This document shows, in pieces, positions 7,440 to 15,189 of a stretch of 64,000 nt of DNA. How positions within the stretch are numbered: the stretch's first letter is position 1; each line of letters begins with the position of its first letter. Below the pieces are notes generated by a model, which was not told the origin of the DNA, did not search any database, and worked only from the letters and a program-made list of their open reading frames with translations. The translations under genes were made by a program, and so were the position numbers. Source of the stretch: CALBZE01 sp036381255 (GTDB lineage: Bacteria; Gemmatimonadota; Gemmatimonadetes; Longimicrobiales; RSA9); assembly GCA_036381255.1 (NCBI GenBank), contig DASVDG010000124.1:82763-146762 (forward strand), in the 5' to 3' direction.

Positions 7440-8633
7440 TTGCCATCGCCTTCGCTGCACGACGTTTACGTGGCCACGATCATGCGTCCGGAAGGCGAGA
7501 CGGGGGTGCAGACGCACTGCCGGATGTTCCTGCGTGCGGCGCGGCAGGTCGGGCTGAACGCCCGGATGCTGACGCCGTTCGACCGGGGCCGGACGGTGGT
7601 GTACCCGAGCTTCGGGGTCGGGCGCCTGATCAAGCCGTTCCACAAAGGGCTGTGGGTCTGGTGGTACCGCCGCGGGCACTACGCGGTGCTGCGACAGGTC
7701 TTGTTGCGCGAGGTGCAGCGCCGCGAGCGGTCGGTGGTCTATGCGCAGGACCCGCTCAGCGCGAAGGCCGCGCTCGACGCCCGGTCGCGCGGCTACGCGG
7801 TCGAGGTCGCGCTGATGGTGCACTTCAACGTGTCCCAGGCGGACGAGTGGGCGGACCACGGCTACATCGCGCGCGGCGGTCCGCTGTACCGGCAGATCAC
7901 GGCGCTGGAGCGGGAGGTGCTGCCGCGGGTCGATCGGCTGATCTTCCCTTCGCGGTTCATGATGCGGCGGGTCACGGAGCGGATCGGCGAGGTGGCCGCG
8001 GTGCCGCGGTGGTGCATCCCGAACTTCGTGCCGGCGGGCAGCGCCGCGCCTGCCACGCCGACGCGCACCGTCGGCGACCTGATCAGCGTCGGCACGCTCG
8101 ACGCGCGCAAGAACCACGCGTTCCTGCTCCGGGTGCTGGCGGCGTGCCACCGTCGGGGGCAGCGTTACCGGTTGACGATCGTCGGGGAGGGACCGCTCCG
8201 TCCGCGGCTGCGCGCGCTCGCCGAGACGCTGGGCATCGCGTCGCACGTGGCGCTGCCGGGGTACGTGCGCGGCGCGGCGGCGCTGCTGCCGCGGCACCGG
8301 GTTTACGTGCACGCGGCGACGATGGAGAACTGCCCGATCGCGCTGCTCGAGGCGATGGCGGCCGGGTGCCCGGTCTTCGCGGCGCCGGTGGGCGGGATCC
8401 CCGAGGTGCTGTCGGACGGCGTCGAGGGGCGGTACTGGGACCTGACGGACCCGGACTCCGCCGCGGGGAAGCTGATCGAGGTGCTGGAGGACCCGGCGCG
8501 GTACGCCGCCGCGTCGCACGCGGCGCGGCGGCGGTACGGCCGGGAGTTCACGCCGGAATCGGTGGGCCCCCGGCTGCTCCGCGCGGTCGTGGGCGCGAGT
8601 CCGAGCCCGGCGAGCGGATCGGAGGCCGCGTGA
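7440..8633 (+). CDS. Glycosyltransferase family 4 (GT-B fold)
   Basis: This 397-residue protein has the two-domain GT-B layout. The N-terminal acceptor domain starts with an E-T-G-V-Q loop near residue 20. The donor domain carries ISVGTLDARKNH (near 214) and the E-x7-E-type motif MENCPIALLEAM (near 294), followed by PVGGIPEV and the nucleotide-sugar-binding end. It would transfer a sugar from an NDP-sugar to a lipid-linked oligosaccharide in the cytoplasm. I chose the TTG at 7440 because GGAGCGGAG lies just upstream; ATG 7482 is the alternative. It is the first gene of a five-gene operon, and its stop overlaps the next start (GTGA at 8630). Confidence 0.88.
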   Translation: MPSPSLHDVYVATIMRPEGETGVQTHCRMFLRAARQVGLNARMLTPFDRGRTVVYPSFGVGRLIKPFHKGLWVWWYRRGHYAVLRQVLLREVQRRERSVVYAQDPLSAKAALDARSRGYAVEVALMVHFNVSQADEWADHGYIARGGPLYRQITALEREVLPRVDRLIFPSRFMMRRVTERIGEVAAVPRWCIPNFVPAGSAAPATPTRTVGDLISVGTLDARKNHAFLLRVLAACHRRGQRYRLTIVGEGPLRPRLRALAETLGIASHVALPGYVRGAAALLPRHRVYVHAATMENCPIALLEAMAAGCPVFAAPVGGIPEVLSDGVEGRYWDLTDPDSAAGKLIEVLEDPARYAAASHAARRRYGREFTPESVGPRLLRAVVGASPSPASGSEAA

Positions 8634-10276
8634 CCACGACGTCGGGCCCCGCACCGCGCCCGCTGTCCGCGGCGGGTAGCCCCGCGGAGCGACTGCGGCG
8701 CTACGATTGGCGGTTCCTGCTGCCGGCGCCGGCGGACGGATCGTTCGGGCGCATCGTGATCGTCGGCAGGCCGGCGGGAGTGGCCGAGGACCTGGTGCGC
8801 CTCGGCGTGGCCCGCGAGGCGACGGTCACGCCGCCGGACGCGCCGACCGCGGACGCGGTCGTCGCGCTGCGCGGCGCGCGCGTCCGGCCGGAGGAGGCGC
8901 GGGCGTGGCTGAGGGAGGGCGGCGTCCTGCTGCTCGAAGTAGATCGTCGAGCGCCGGGCCGGCTCGCCGCGACGCCGGCGCGGGTCCGCAAAGCGCTGGC
9001 GCGGGCCGGGTTCGAAACGCTGGGGTGCTGGTGGGCGAAGCCGGACCTCGAGCGGTGCGGCATGTACCTGCCGCTGGAGTCCGATGGCGCGCTCGAGTGG
9101 TACCACCGCCGGCACCACGCGCCGCGCTCGACGGCGGCCCGCGCGCTGGCCCGCGCGATCGGGTGGGTGACCGGGTGGAAGGCGGCGCGGTTCGCGCGAT
9201 GGGTGCCGACGTTCGTAGTGGTGGCGCGGGCCGGCGCCGCAAGGGACGGGGGGGTGGGCGTGCTCGGCGGGCGCGGCGTGCCGACGTCGCTGCTGCCGCC
9301 CCGGTCGCGGCCGCTGCTGCTGCTCGGCGGCGAAGGCGCGTGGAGCCGCGTCGTGGTGTTGCCGTTCGGCGCGGGCGCGGACCGCCCGGTCGTCGTGGTC
9401 AAGCACCCGCGCCTCGCGCGCTACAACGCGGCGACGCGGCGGGAGCGGACGACGCTGAAACGGATCCGGGCGCGGGTCGGCGGGCCGCTCCGTGCGTCGC
9501 TCCCGATGCCGGTCGCGGCGGGGCGGTGGCGGGGGCTGAGCGTAGCCGCCGAGCGCTGCGTGGCCGGGCGCTCGGTGTACGCGGCGTGCGCGTCCGGCGG
9601 GGAGCGCGAGGCGGGGGTCTCGCTGCGGCTCGCGGCGTCGTGGCTCGCGGCGTTCCACGTGCGCACCGTCGTCGCGCGGCCGCCGCTCGATGCGTTGCGG
9701 ATCGAGCGTCTGCTGGCGCGGCCGGTCGCGCGCTACACCGCGGCGCTGGGGTGCGAGGGCGCGGAGCGCGCGTTGTTCGACGAGGCGCGTGCCCGGGCGG
9801 AGCGAGTCGCGGGCACGACACTCCCCATCGTCTGGCAGCACCGGGACTTCGGCCCCTGGAACGTGCACCGCGACGGCCGGCGCATCGCCGTGATCGACTG
9901 GGAGGTCGCGCGCCCCGGGCCGGCGCTCTGCGATCTGCTCTACTTCACGCTGCACTGGTCGTGGCTCGTGCGCGGGCACCGCGCGGGGTCCGACCGGCGC
10001 CGCGACTTCGAAGCGCTGTTCCTCGATCCCGGGCGCGGCGGCGCGCCGGCCGCCGCGTGCCGTCGCGCGATCGCGCGCTACATGGAGCGGCTGGAGATCG
10101 CGCCCGCACTCGCGCCGCTGCTGCTGCTGCACCTGCTGCTCGAGCAGGCGCTGGACCGGGTGCGGCGGCTACGCGCGGTCGGCGCCCGCGCCGCGCGCGA
10201 CGACAACCCGTACGTCGGCTACCTGGGCGTGCTGGCCGGGCGGCCGGACCGCCTCTTCGAGCGGGAGTGGCCGTGA
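8630..10276 (+). CDS. Two-part protein with aminoglycoside-phosphotransferase (APH)-type kinase domain
   Basis: The protein has 548 residues and starts at GTG 8630, inside the stop of the glycosyltransferase (GTGA). Residues 1-200 look like a degenerate SAM-methyltransferase fold (IVIVGRPAGVAEDL, then LREGGVLLLEVD). Residues 240-545 are APH/choline-kinase-like. They carry a nucleotide-site lysine in VVVVKHPR (K258), Brenner's motif QHRDFGPWN with D406 and N411, and VIDWE with D423 as the metal ligand. All catalytic positions I can check are present. It probably phosphorylates a small molecule or a sugar intermediate. It is embedded in a glycosyltransferase operon, so antibiotic resistance is unlikely. 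Confidence 0.75.
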   Translation: MTTTSGPAPRPLSAAGSPAERLRRYDWRFLLPAPADGSFGRIVIVGRPAGVAEDLVRLGVAREATVTPPDAPTADAVVALRGARVRPEEARAWLREGGVLLLEVDRRAPGRLAATPARVRKALARAGFETLGCWWAKPDLERCGMYLPLESDGALEWYHRRHHAPRSTAARALARAIGWVTGWKAARFARWVPTFVVVARAGAARDGGVGVLGGRGVPTSLLPPRSRPLLLLGGEGAWSRVVVLPFGAGADRPVVVVKHPRLARYNAATRRERTTLKRIRARVGGPLRASLPMPVAAGRWRGLSVAAERCVAGRSVYAACASGGEREAGVSLRLAASWLAAFHVRTVVARPPLDALRIERLLARPVARYTAALGCEGAERALFDEARARAERVAGTTLPIVWQHRDFGPWNVHRDGRRIAVIDWEVARPGPALCDLLYFTLHWSWLVRGHRAGSDRRRDFEALFLDPGRGGAPAAACRRAIARYMERLEIAPALAPLLLLHLLLEQALDRVRRLRAVGARAARDDNPYVGYLGVLAGRPDRLFEREWP

Positions 10277-11199
10277 CCGGGCGCGGGGCGGCGGGGCGGG
10301 GCACGGCCGAATCGATCGCCGTCGCGGTGCCGACGCGGGACCGCCCGGAGCCGCTGGCGCGTTGCGTCGACACGCTCCTGGCCGGCGACGTCGGGCCCGG
10401 CGAGGTCCTGGTCGTCGACCAGAGCCGAGATGACGCGACGCTCCGCGCGATCGAGGCGCGCCGCTGCGCCGGCGCGCCGATCCGGTACCTCCGCATCCCG
10501 CCCCGGGGGCTCTCCGCCGCCCGCAACGCCGCCGCCGCGGCGACCGAGCGCCCGATCCTCGCGTTCACCGACGACGACTGCGTGCCGGCGCGGGGGTGGG
10601 TCGCCACGCTCGACCGCGTCTTCGCCGAATCCACCGAGCTCGCCGCCGTCACCGGGCCGGTGCTGCCGCTCGGGCCGGCGCGTCCCGGGCTCCACGCCGT
10701 ATCCGGCCGGACGAGCGCCGTGCGCGCCGAGTACCGCGTGCGCGCGCTGCCGTGGCGCGTCGGCACCGGCGGCAACACCGCGGTGCGGCGGGCGTGGCTG
10801 GAGCGCCTCGGCGGCTTCGACGAACGACTCGGCGCCGGGACGCCCGGCGGCGCGGGCGAGGACATGGATCTGCTGTACCGGCTGCTCCGCGCCGGCGGCA
10901 CGATCCGCTACGAGCCCGACGCGCGCGTCTTCCACGAGCGGCAGAGCACGGCGCGGAGGTTGGCCAGCCGGCCCCGCTACGGCCACGGCATGGGCGCGTT
11001 CTGCGCACTCCGGTTGCGGCGCCGCGATCCCTACGCGCTCGCGATCCTCGCCCGGTGGTGCCTGGACCGCGGCCGTATCCTTGCCGGCGCCTGCCTCCTC
11101 GCCCGCTGGCGACGGGCGCGCGAGGAGGCGCTCATGCTGCGCGGCGCAGGAGCAGGGCTGATCTACGGACTGCGACTTCGGGAGCAGGGCGATGCGTGA
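10273..11199 (+). CDS. Glycosyltransferase family 2
   Basis: This is a single-domain GT-A enzyme of 308 residues starting at GTG 10273, within the stop of the preceding gene (GTGA). It has AVAVPTRDRPEPL at the N-terminus, VLVVDQS for the second strand, and FTDDDC with D100-D102 as the metal-binding acids. GGNTAVRR and GEDMDLLYRL carry the acceptor-side acids. The C-terminal 70 residues are basic and amphipathic. It is closely related in layout to the next gene, which suggests an old duplication. The sugar donor is unknown. Confidence 0.87.
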   Translation: MTGRGAAGRGTAESIAVAVPTRDRPEPLARCVDTLLAGDVGPGEVLVVDQSRDDATLRAIEARRCAGAPIRYLRIPPRGLSAARNAAAAATERPILAFTDDDCVPARGWVATLDRVFAESTELAAVTGPVLPLGPARPGLHAVSGRTSAVRAEYRVRALPWRVGTGGNTAVRRAWLERLGGFDERLGAGTPGGAGEDMDLLYRLLRAGGTIRYEPDARVFHERQSTARRLASRPRYGHGMGAFCALRLRRRDPYALAILARWCLDRGRILAGACLLARWRRAREEALMLRGAGAGLIYGLRLREQGDA

Positions 11200-12211
11200 G
11201 GGGGACGGAACGATCGGGGGAGGCGACCCAGCAGGTGACCGCACGGCCGGGCCGCGCCGCGGCGGCCAGGGGCAGGGCGGCCGCCGGCGGGGCGGCGAGG
11301 CACGGGACCCGGTCGGCGCCACGCCGGTCCTCGACGCGACGTCGCTGATCTTCTGCACGCGGGACCGCCCGCGCATGATCGTGGAGGCCATCGCCTCCGT
11401 GCTCGGCGGCGATGCGGTCCCGGCCGAGATCGTGGTCGTCGACCAGAGCGCGGCGCCGCACCCGACGCTGCCGACCACCGTGATGCCCGCCGGGTGCACA
11501 CTGCGCTACGTGCACACGACGTCGCGGGGGCTCAGCCGGGCGCGCAACGAAGGGGTTCGCGCGGCCCGCCACCCGATTCTCGCGTTCACGGACGACGACT
11601 GCCTCGCGGATCCGAGCTGGCTGCGGATGCTGGTCGGCGCGCTCGTCGCGGCCGGAACGGGCGCGGCGGTGAGCGGGCGCGTGCTGCCCGTCCTGGAACG
11701 GCCTGACGGGTACGTGCCGGCCGTGCGGCTGGACGACGCGCCGGCGGTCTACACCGGCCGGGTGCTGCGCGACGCGCTCGTCGCCGGGAACCTGGCGATC
11801 CACCGGACGGACTACGAGGCGCTCGGCGGGTACGACGAGCGGCTCGGCGCGGGGAGCCGGTACCCGGCATCGGAGGACAACGACCTGGGGTTCCGGCTGC
11901 TGCGGTCGGGGCGGCGCATTCACTTCGAGCCGGCGGCGGTCGTCTGGCACCGGGCGTGGCGGGCGGGCGATGCCGTGGTGCCCCAGCGCTGGCGGTACGG
12001 TTACGGCCAGGGTGCGTTTTACGCGAAGCACGTGGTCGCCGGGGAGCGGGGGGCGCTCGGCCTCGCGGGGCGCCGCATCCTGCAGCTCGCGCTGCGGATG
12101 CCGCGCCGGCTGGCCGGCCGGCCGCGCGACGCGCTCGGCGACGCGGCCTACCTGCTGGGGCTGGCGGCCGGCGGCGTCGCCTGGCTGCGGAACGAGCGCG
12201 CCGGCCGGTGA
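11192..12211 (+). CDS. Glycosyltransferase family 2
   Basis: This 339-residue GT-A transferase overlaps the previous gene by 8 bases. After a Gly/Arg-rich head of about 45 residues, which may not be translated if a later start is used, come SLIFCTRDRP, EIVVVDQS and the metal motif FTDDDC (D134-D136). NLAIHRTDYEALGGYDE and SEDNDLGFRLL carry the acceptor-side acid pair. It shares motif spacing with the upstream family 2 enzyme. It should add a sugar to the lipid-linked repeat unit before flipping by the membrane protein encoded next. Confidence 0.87.
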   Translation: MREGDGTIGGGDPAGDRTAGPRRGGQGQGGRRRGGEARDPVGATPVLDATSLIFCTRDRPRMIVEAIASVLGGDAVPAEIVVVDQSAAPHPTLPTTVMPAGCTLRYVHTTSRGLSRARNEGVRAARHPILAFTDDDCLADPSWLRMLVGALVAAGTGAAVSGRVLPVLERPDGYVPAVRLDDAPAVYTGRVLRDALVAGNLAIHRTDYEALGGYDERLGAGSRYPASEDNDLGFRLLRSGRRIHFEPAAVVWHRAWRAGDAVVPQRWRYGYGQGAFYAKHVVAGERGALGLAGRRILQLALRMPRRLAGRPRDALGDAAYLLGLAAGGVAWLRNERAGR

Positions 12212-13848
12212 TCCGGCGGCGGCTGCTGCGGGGCGCGGCGAGCAACCTGGCGGGGAAGGTCGCCGCGGTCGCGGCGTCGTTCCTGCTCACGCCGTTCCTC
12301 GTGCACGCGCTCGGCGCGGACGGGTACGGCCTCTGGGTCCTGGTCGGCTCCGCGTTCGCGTACGGCGCGCTCCTCGACCTCGGGATCGGCGGCGCGGTCG
12401 TGAAGTACGTGGCGGAGCACCTCGCGCGCGGCGAGACGGCCGGCGCGAATGCGATCGTCGCGACCGCGCAGCGGCTGTTCCTGCTGCTGGGCGTCCTCGT
12501 GGCCGCGGTCGGCTTCGCAGCGGCGCCCGTCGTGCCGCGGCTGTTCGACGTGCCGGACGCGCTGCGCCCCGTCGTCGCGCCGCTCGTCGTGCTCACCGCC
12601 CTGAACATCGGCGCGACGATCGCGCTCCTGCCGACGGCCGTCGTGCTCCAGGGGCTCCAGCGCTACGACCTGTACAACCTCGTCGGCGTGGCGGGAACGG
12701 TCGCGTCCGCGGCCGGGATGGCGCTCGCCGTGCTGGCGGGCGGCGGGCTGGTCGGGATGGCGTGCGTCGCGCTGCTCGTGACCGCCGCGACGCGGTGGGC
12801 GTACCTGCGGCTGGTGCGACGGACCGCGCCCGCGCTGCGCTTCGGCGGCCGTCACGCGAGCCGGTCCGCGGCGCGTCGGCTGCTGATGTTCGGCACCGCG
12901 TCGCTCGCGTACCGGCTCGGCAGCCGGTTGAGCAGCCGGAGCGACGAGTTCGTGATCGCGGCGTTCCTCCCGGTCGCCGCGGTCGCGCCGTACGCGGTGG
13001 CGCGGAAGCTGAGCGAGGCGGCGCAGCTCGTGGCCGACCAGTTCCTGAAGGTCCTCGTGCCGCTGGCCTCCGAGCTGGATGCCGTCGGCGACCGGGAACG
13101 ACTGCGCGTCCTCTACCTCGACGGGTCGCGTCTCACGCTGGGGATCGTCGTGCCGGCCGCGGTGCTGCTGATGCGGTTCGGCGCGGTCGCCCTGACCGCC
13201 TGGGTCGGGCCGGACTACGCCGACGCGGCCGGCCTCGTCACGCTGCTTTCGCTGGCGTGTCTGATCGAGACGAGCCAGTGGGCCGCCGGCGCGGTGCTCG
13301 AGGGCATGGCCCGGCAGCGGCTGCTGGCCGCGACGTACCTCGGGTCCGGGGTGCTCAACGTCGGCCTCTCGATCCTGCTGGTGCGGCCGCTCGGGTTGGC
13401 CGGTGTGGCCTGGGGCACGCTGATCGCCGCGGCCATCGCCTCGCTGGGCGTGATCCTGCCGCATGCCGTGAGGACGCTGGGCATCGCGCCCGAAACCGTG
13501 GTGCGCGACGTCTGGCTCCCCGGGCTGCTGCCCGCGCTGCCGATGAGCTTCGCGCTCGCGGCGGTGGAGTCGGTGCTCGCGCCGCCAGCGGCGCCGGCCC
13601 CGGTCGCGGCGACGCTCGCGCCGGTCTCGCCAGCGATCGCCGCGGCGGCATCGGCGGCCGGGCTGCTGGCGTACGCCGCCGCGTACCTGGCGATGCCGGG
13701 GGCGCGGGCGGAGCGGAGGGCGGTGGTGCGGCTCGTCCGTGTGATGCGGGGGGCGCGGCGGCGGTCGCACGCCGCCGCGGGTCCCCCGCCCGCCGGGGAG
13801 CGGCCGTCGGGCCGCGCCGCGTACGGGAACCCTCCCGCGGACGGCTGA
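12208..13848 (+). CDS. Wzx-type polysaccharide flippase (MATE/MOP superfamily)
   Basis: GTG 12208 overlaps the stop of the preceding transferase (GTGA). The 546-residue product has about 12-14 hydrophobic helices with the N-terminal pattern ASNLAGKVAAVAASFLLTPF and GYGLWVLVGS, typical of polysaccharide-biosynthesis flippases. A polar loop (SRLSSRSDEFVI near 245) starts the second six-helix half. It would move the lipid-linked repeat unit across the inner membrane. The last 40 residues are charged and cytoplasmic. This is the last gene of the sigma-54-preceded operon and it converges with the minus-strand glycosyltransferase, leaving only 10 bases between stops. Confidence 0.85.
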   Translation: MIRRRLLRGAASNLAGKVAAVAASFLLTPFLVHALGADGYGLWVLVGSAFAYGALLDLGIGGAVVKYVAEHLARGETAGANAIVATAQRLFLLLGVLVAAVGFAAAPVVPRLFDVPDALRPVVAPLVVLTALNIGATIALLPTAVVLQGLQRYDLYNLVGVAGTVASAAGMALAVLAGGGLVGMACVALLVTAATRWAYLRLVRRTAPALRFGGRHASRSAARRLLMFGTASLAYRLGSRLSSRSDEFVIAAFLPVAAVAPYAVARKLSEAAQLVADQFLKVLVPLASELDAVGDRERLRVLYLDGSRLTLGIVVPAAVLLMRFGAVALTAWVGPDYADAAGLVTLLSLACLIETSQWAAGAVLEGMARQRLLAATYLGSGVLNVGLSILLVRPLGLAGVAWGTLIAAAIASLGVILPHAVRTLGIAPETVVRDVWLPGLLPALPMSFALAAVESVLAPPAAPAPVAATLAPVSPAIAAAASAAGLLAYAAAYLAMPGARAERRAVVRLVRVMRGARRRSHAAAGPPPAGERPSGRAAYGNPPADG

Positions 13849-13858
13849 GGCGTCGCCC

Positions 13859-15049
13859 TCACCCCGCCGCCCCCGCGTACGCTTCGAGGAGCGCGTCCGC
13901 CGTCCGCGCCCAGCCCCGCCGCTCGCGGGCGTCGTCCTCGATCCCGCGCGCCAGCGCTCGGCGGAGCGTTCTGTCCTCGAGGACGCGGATCAGCGCATCG
14001 GCGAGCGCGTCGGCGTCGCCGGGCGGGACGAGCAGCCCGGTGCGGCCGTCGGCCACGTACTCCGGCACGCCGCCCACCGCCGAGGCGACGACGGGCCTGC
14101 CGAACGCGTGGGCGGTGAGGATGACGGCGCTCTGCGTCGCATCGTGGTAGGGGCACGCGACGACGGTCGCCGCCTCGAGCAGCCGCGCGAGCTCGGCGTT
14201 CGGCACGTAGTCGTGGCGCGCGTCGACGCGGGCGGGCGCGGGGAGCGGCGGCGGCGTGGGCGGCGCGTACCCCGGGACCGGGCGCCCCGCCACCACGACG
14301 CGCACGTCGGGGATGCGCCGCGCGACGCGGGGGAGGGCGCGGTACAGCACGTCGAGCCCCTTGTACGGCGAGATGCGGCCGAAGAAGAGGATCGTCGGCG
14401 CGGGCGGTCCGGCCGGCGCCGCGCCGGACGGCTGCCACGCGCGGAAGATGGCGAGCGGCGCGAACGGCGCCACGGTCACGGCGCTCGGGTCGATGTCGTG
14501 GCGGCGGCAGAACGCCGCGGCCATCGACGCGTTGTGCAGGACGAAGCGTCGGGCGCGGGGGAACGCGATCCGCCGGGCGAGCCGCTTGCGCCAGTCGCGC
14601 TCGCCGCTGTGCGGCTCGGGGTCGTGGACGCTGAGGACGAGCGGCAGGCCGCGTGCGTGCGGCAGCGCGAGCGCGAGCCGCGGCGAGACGTCGACGTCGT
14701 CGACGTGCAGCACATCGGCGCCGACGGAGCGGGCGAAGTCGAGGACGCGGCGCCCGATGCGCCAGGACGACGGGTGCAGGCTGCGTCGCGCCTCGTGCGC
14801 CACGAGCTGGAACGAGGCGGTGCTGGCCCAGTACGCGCGGACGGCGGGCGGGAAGCGGCCGGCGAGGACCGGCTCCGCGGGGACGAGGCCGGCGGGGAGC
14901 GGTCGGCCGGGCACGTCGAACGCCGCGTGACGCCACGCGGTCGGCGCGACCTCGACCAGCAGGTGCACATCGGCCCGGCGGGCGAGCTCCCGGACGATCG
15001 AGAGCGCGACCTCGAAGAACGCCGTGTGCGTGTAGTAGACGACGCGCAT
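13859..15049 (-). CDS. Glycosyltransferase family 4
   Basis: This 396-residue GT-B enzyme starts at ATG 15049, behind a strong GGAGGTGGGG ribosome site. The N-terminal MRVVYYTHTAFFEVALSIV is the first Rossmann strand and helix. The donor domain has ILFFGRISPYKGLDVL, VVVAGRPV, and a HDATQSAVILTAHAFGRPVV segment that replaces the usual E-x7-E with a variant, then GGVPEYVADGRTG. It is transcribed alone and away from the Wzi-like gene. Both have sigma-54-like promoters in the 140-base gap between them. Confidence 0.87.
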   Translation of the reverse strand: MRVVYYTHTAFFEVALSIVRELARRADVHLLVEVAPTAWRHAAFDVPGRPLPAGLVPAEPVLAGRFPPAVRAYWASTASFQLVAHEARRSLHPSSWRIGRRVLDFARSVGADVLHVDDVDVSPRLALALPHARGLPLVLSVHDPEPHSGERDWRKRLARRIAFPRARRFVLHNASMAAAFCRRHDIDPSAVTVAPFAPLAIFRAWQPSGAAPAGPPAPTILFFGRISPYKGLDVLYRALPRVARRIPDVRVVVAGRPVPGYAPPTPPPLPAPARVDARHDYVPNAELARLLEAATVVACPYHDATQSAVILTAHAFGRPVVASAVGGVPEYVADGRTGLLVPPGDADALADALIRVLEDRTLRRALARGIEDDARERRGWARTADALLEAYAGAAG

Positions 15050-15096
15050 CCCCACCTCCCGGAATGGGCCGGACGAGCGACGGCGCCGGCCACGGC

Positions 15097-15112
15097 GGCA
15101 ATCGGCGTACCC
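15097..15112 (-). promoter_or_regulatory. Sigma-54 promoter for the minus-strand glycosyltransferase
   Basis: Read on the minus strand the 16-mer is GGGTACGCCGATTGCC. It has GG and GC 10 bases apart, the same GGTAC core as copies 1 and 2, and TTGC at -12. The predicted start near 15086 leaves a 37-base leader before ATG 15049. Confidence 0.65.
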
Positions 15113-15128
15113 GCCCGGCGCCGGCCGC

Positions 15129-15144
15129 GTGCCCGGGATTTGCA
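15129..15144 (+). promoter_or_regulatory. Sigma-54-like promoter for the Wzi-like gene (weaker match)
   Basis: GTGCCCGGGATTTGCA has an ideal -12 element (TTTGCA) but TG instead of GG at -24. The predicted start near 15155 lies 35 bases before GTG 15190. It overlaps a perfect inverted repeat, CCGGGATT-TGC-AATCCCGG (15133-15151), which could itself be a regulator site. Confidence 0.45.
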
Positions 15145-15151
15145 ATCCCGG
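15133..15151. repeat. Perfect 8-bp inverted repeat between divergent genes
   Basis: CCGGGATT and AATCCCGG flank TGC. It sits between the divergent glycosyltransferase and Wzi-like genes and overlaps the -12 element of the rightward promoter. It could be an operator or an mRNA hairpin. Confidence 0.5.
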
Positions 15152-15189
15152 AGGCGCGGAAGGGTCCGCACGAAGCTCTGGAGGTACAG

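Noticed and set aside
5195..8629. Long rightward open frame running from inside the LTD-MBL gene into the APH-type gene
   Set aside because: Only the part from GTG 8630 has domains; the rest is the shadow of the LTD-MBL and glycosyltransferase genes.
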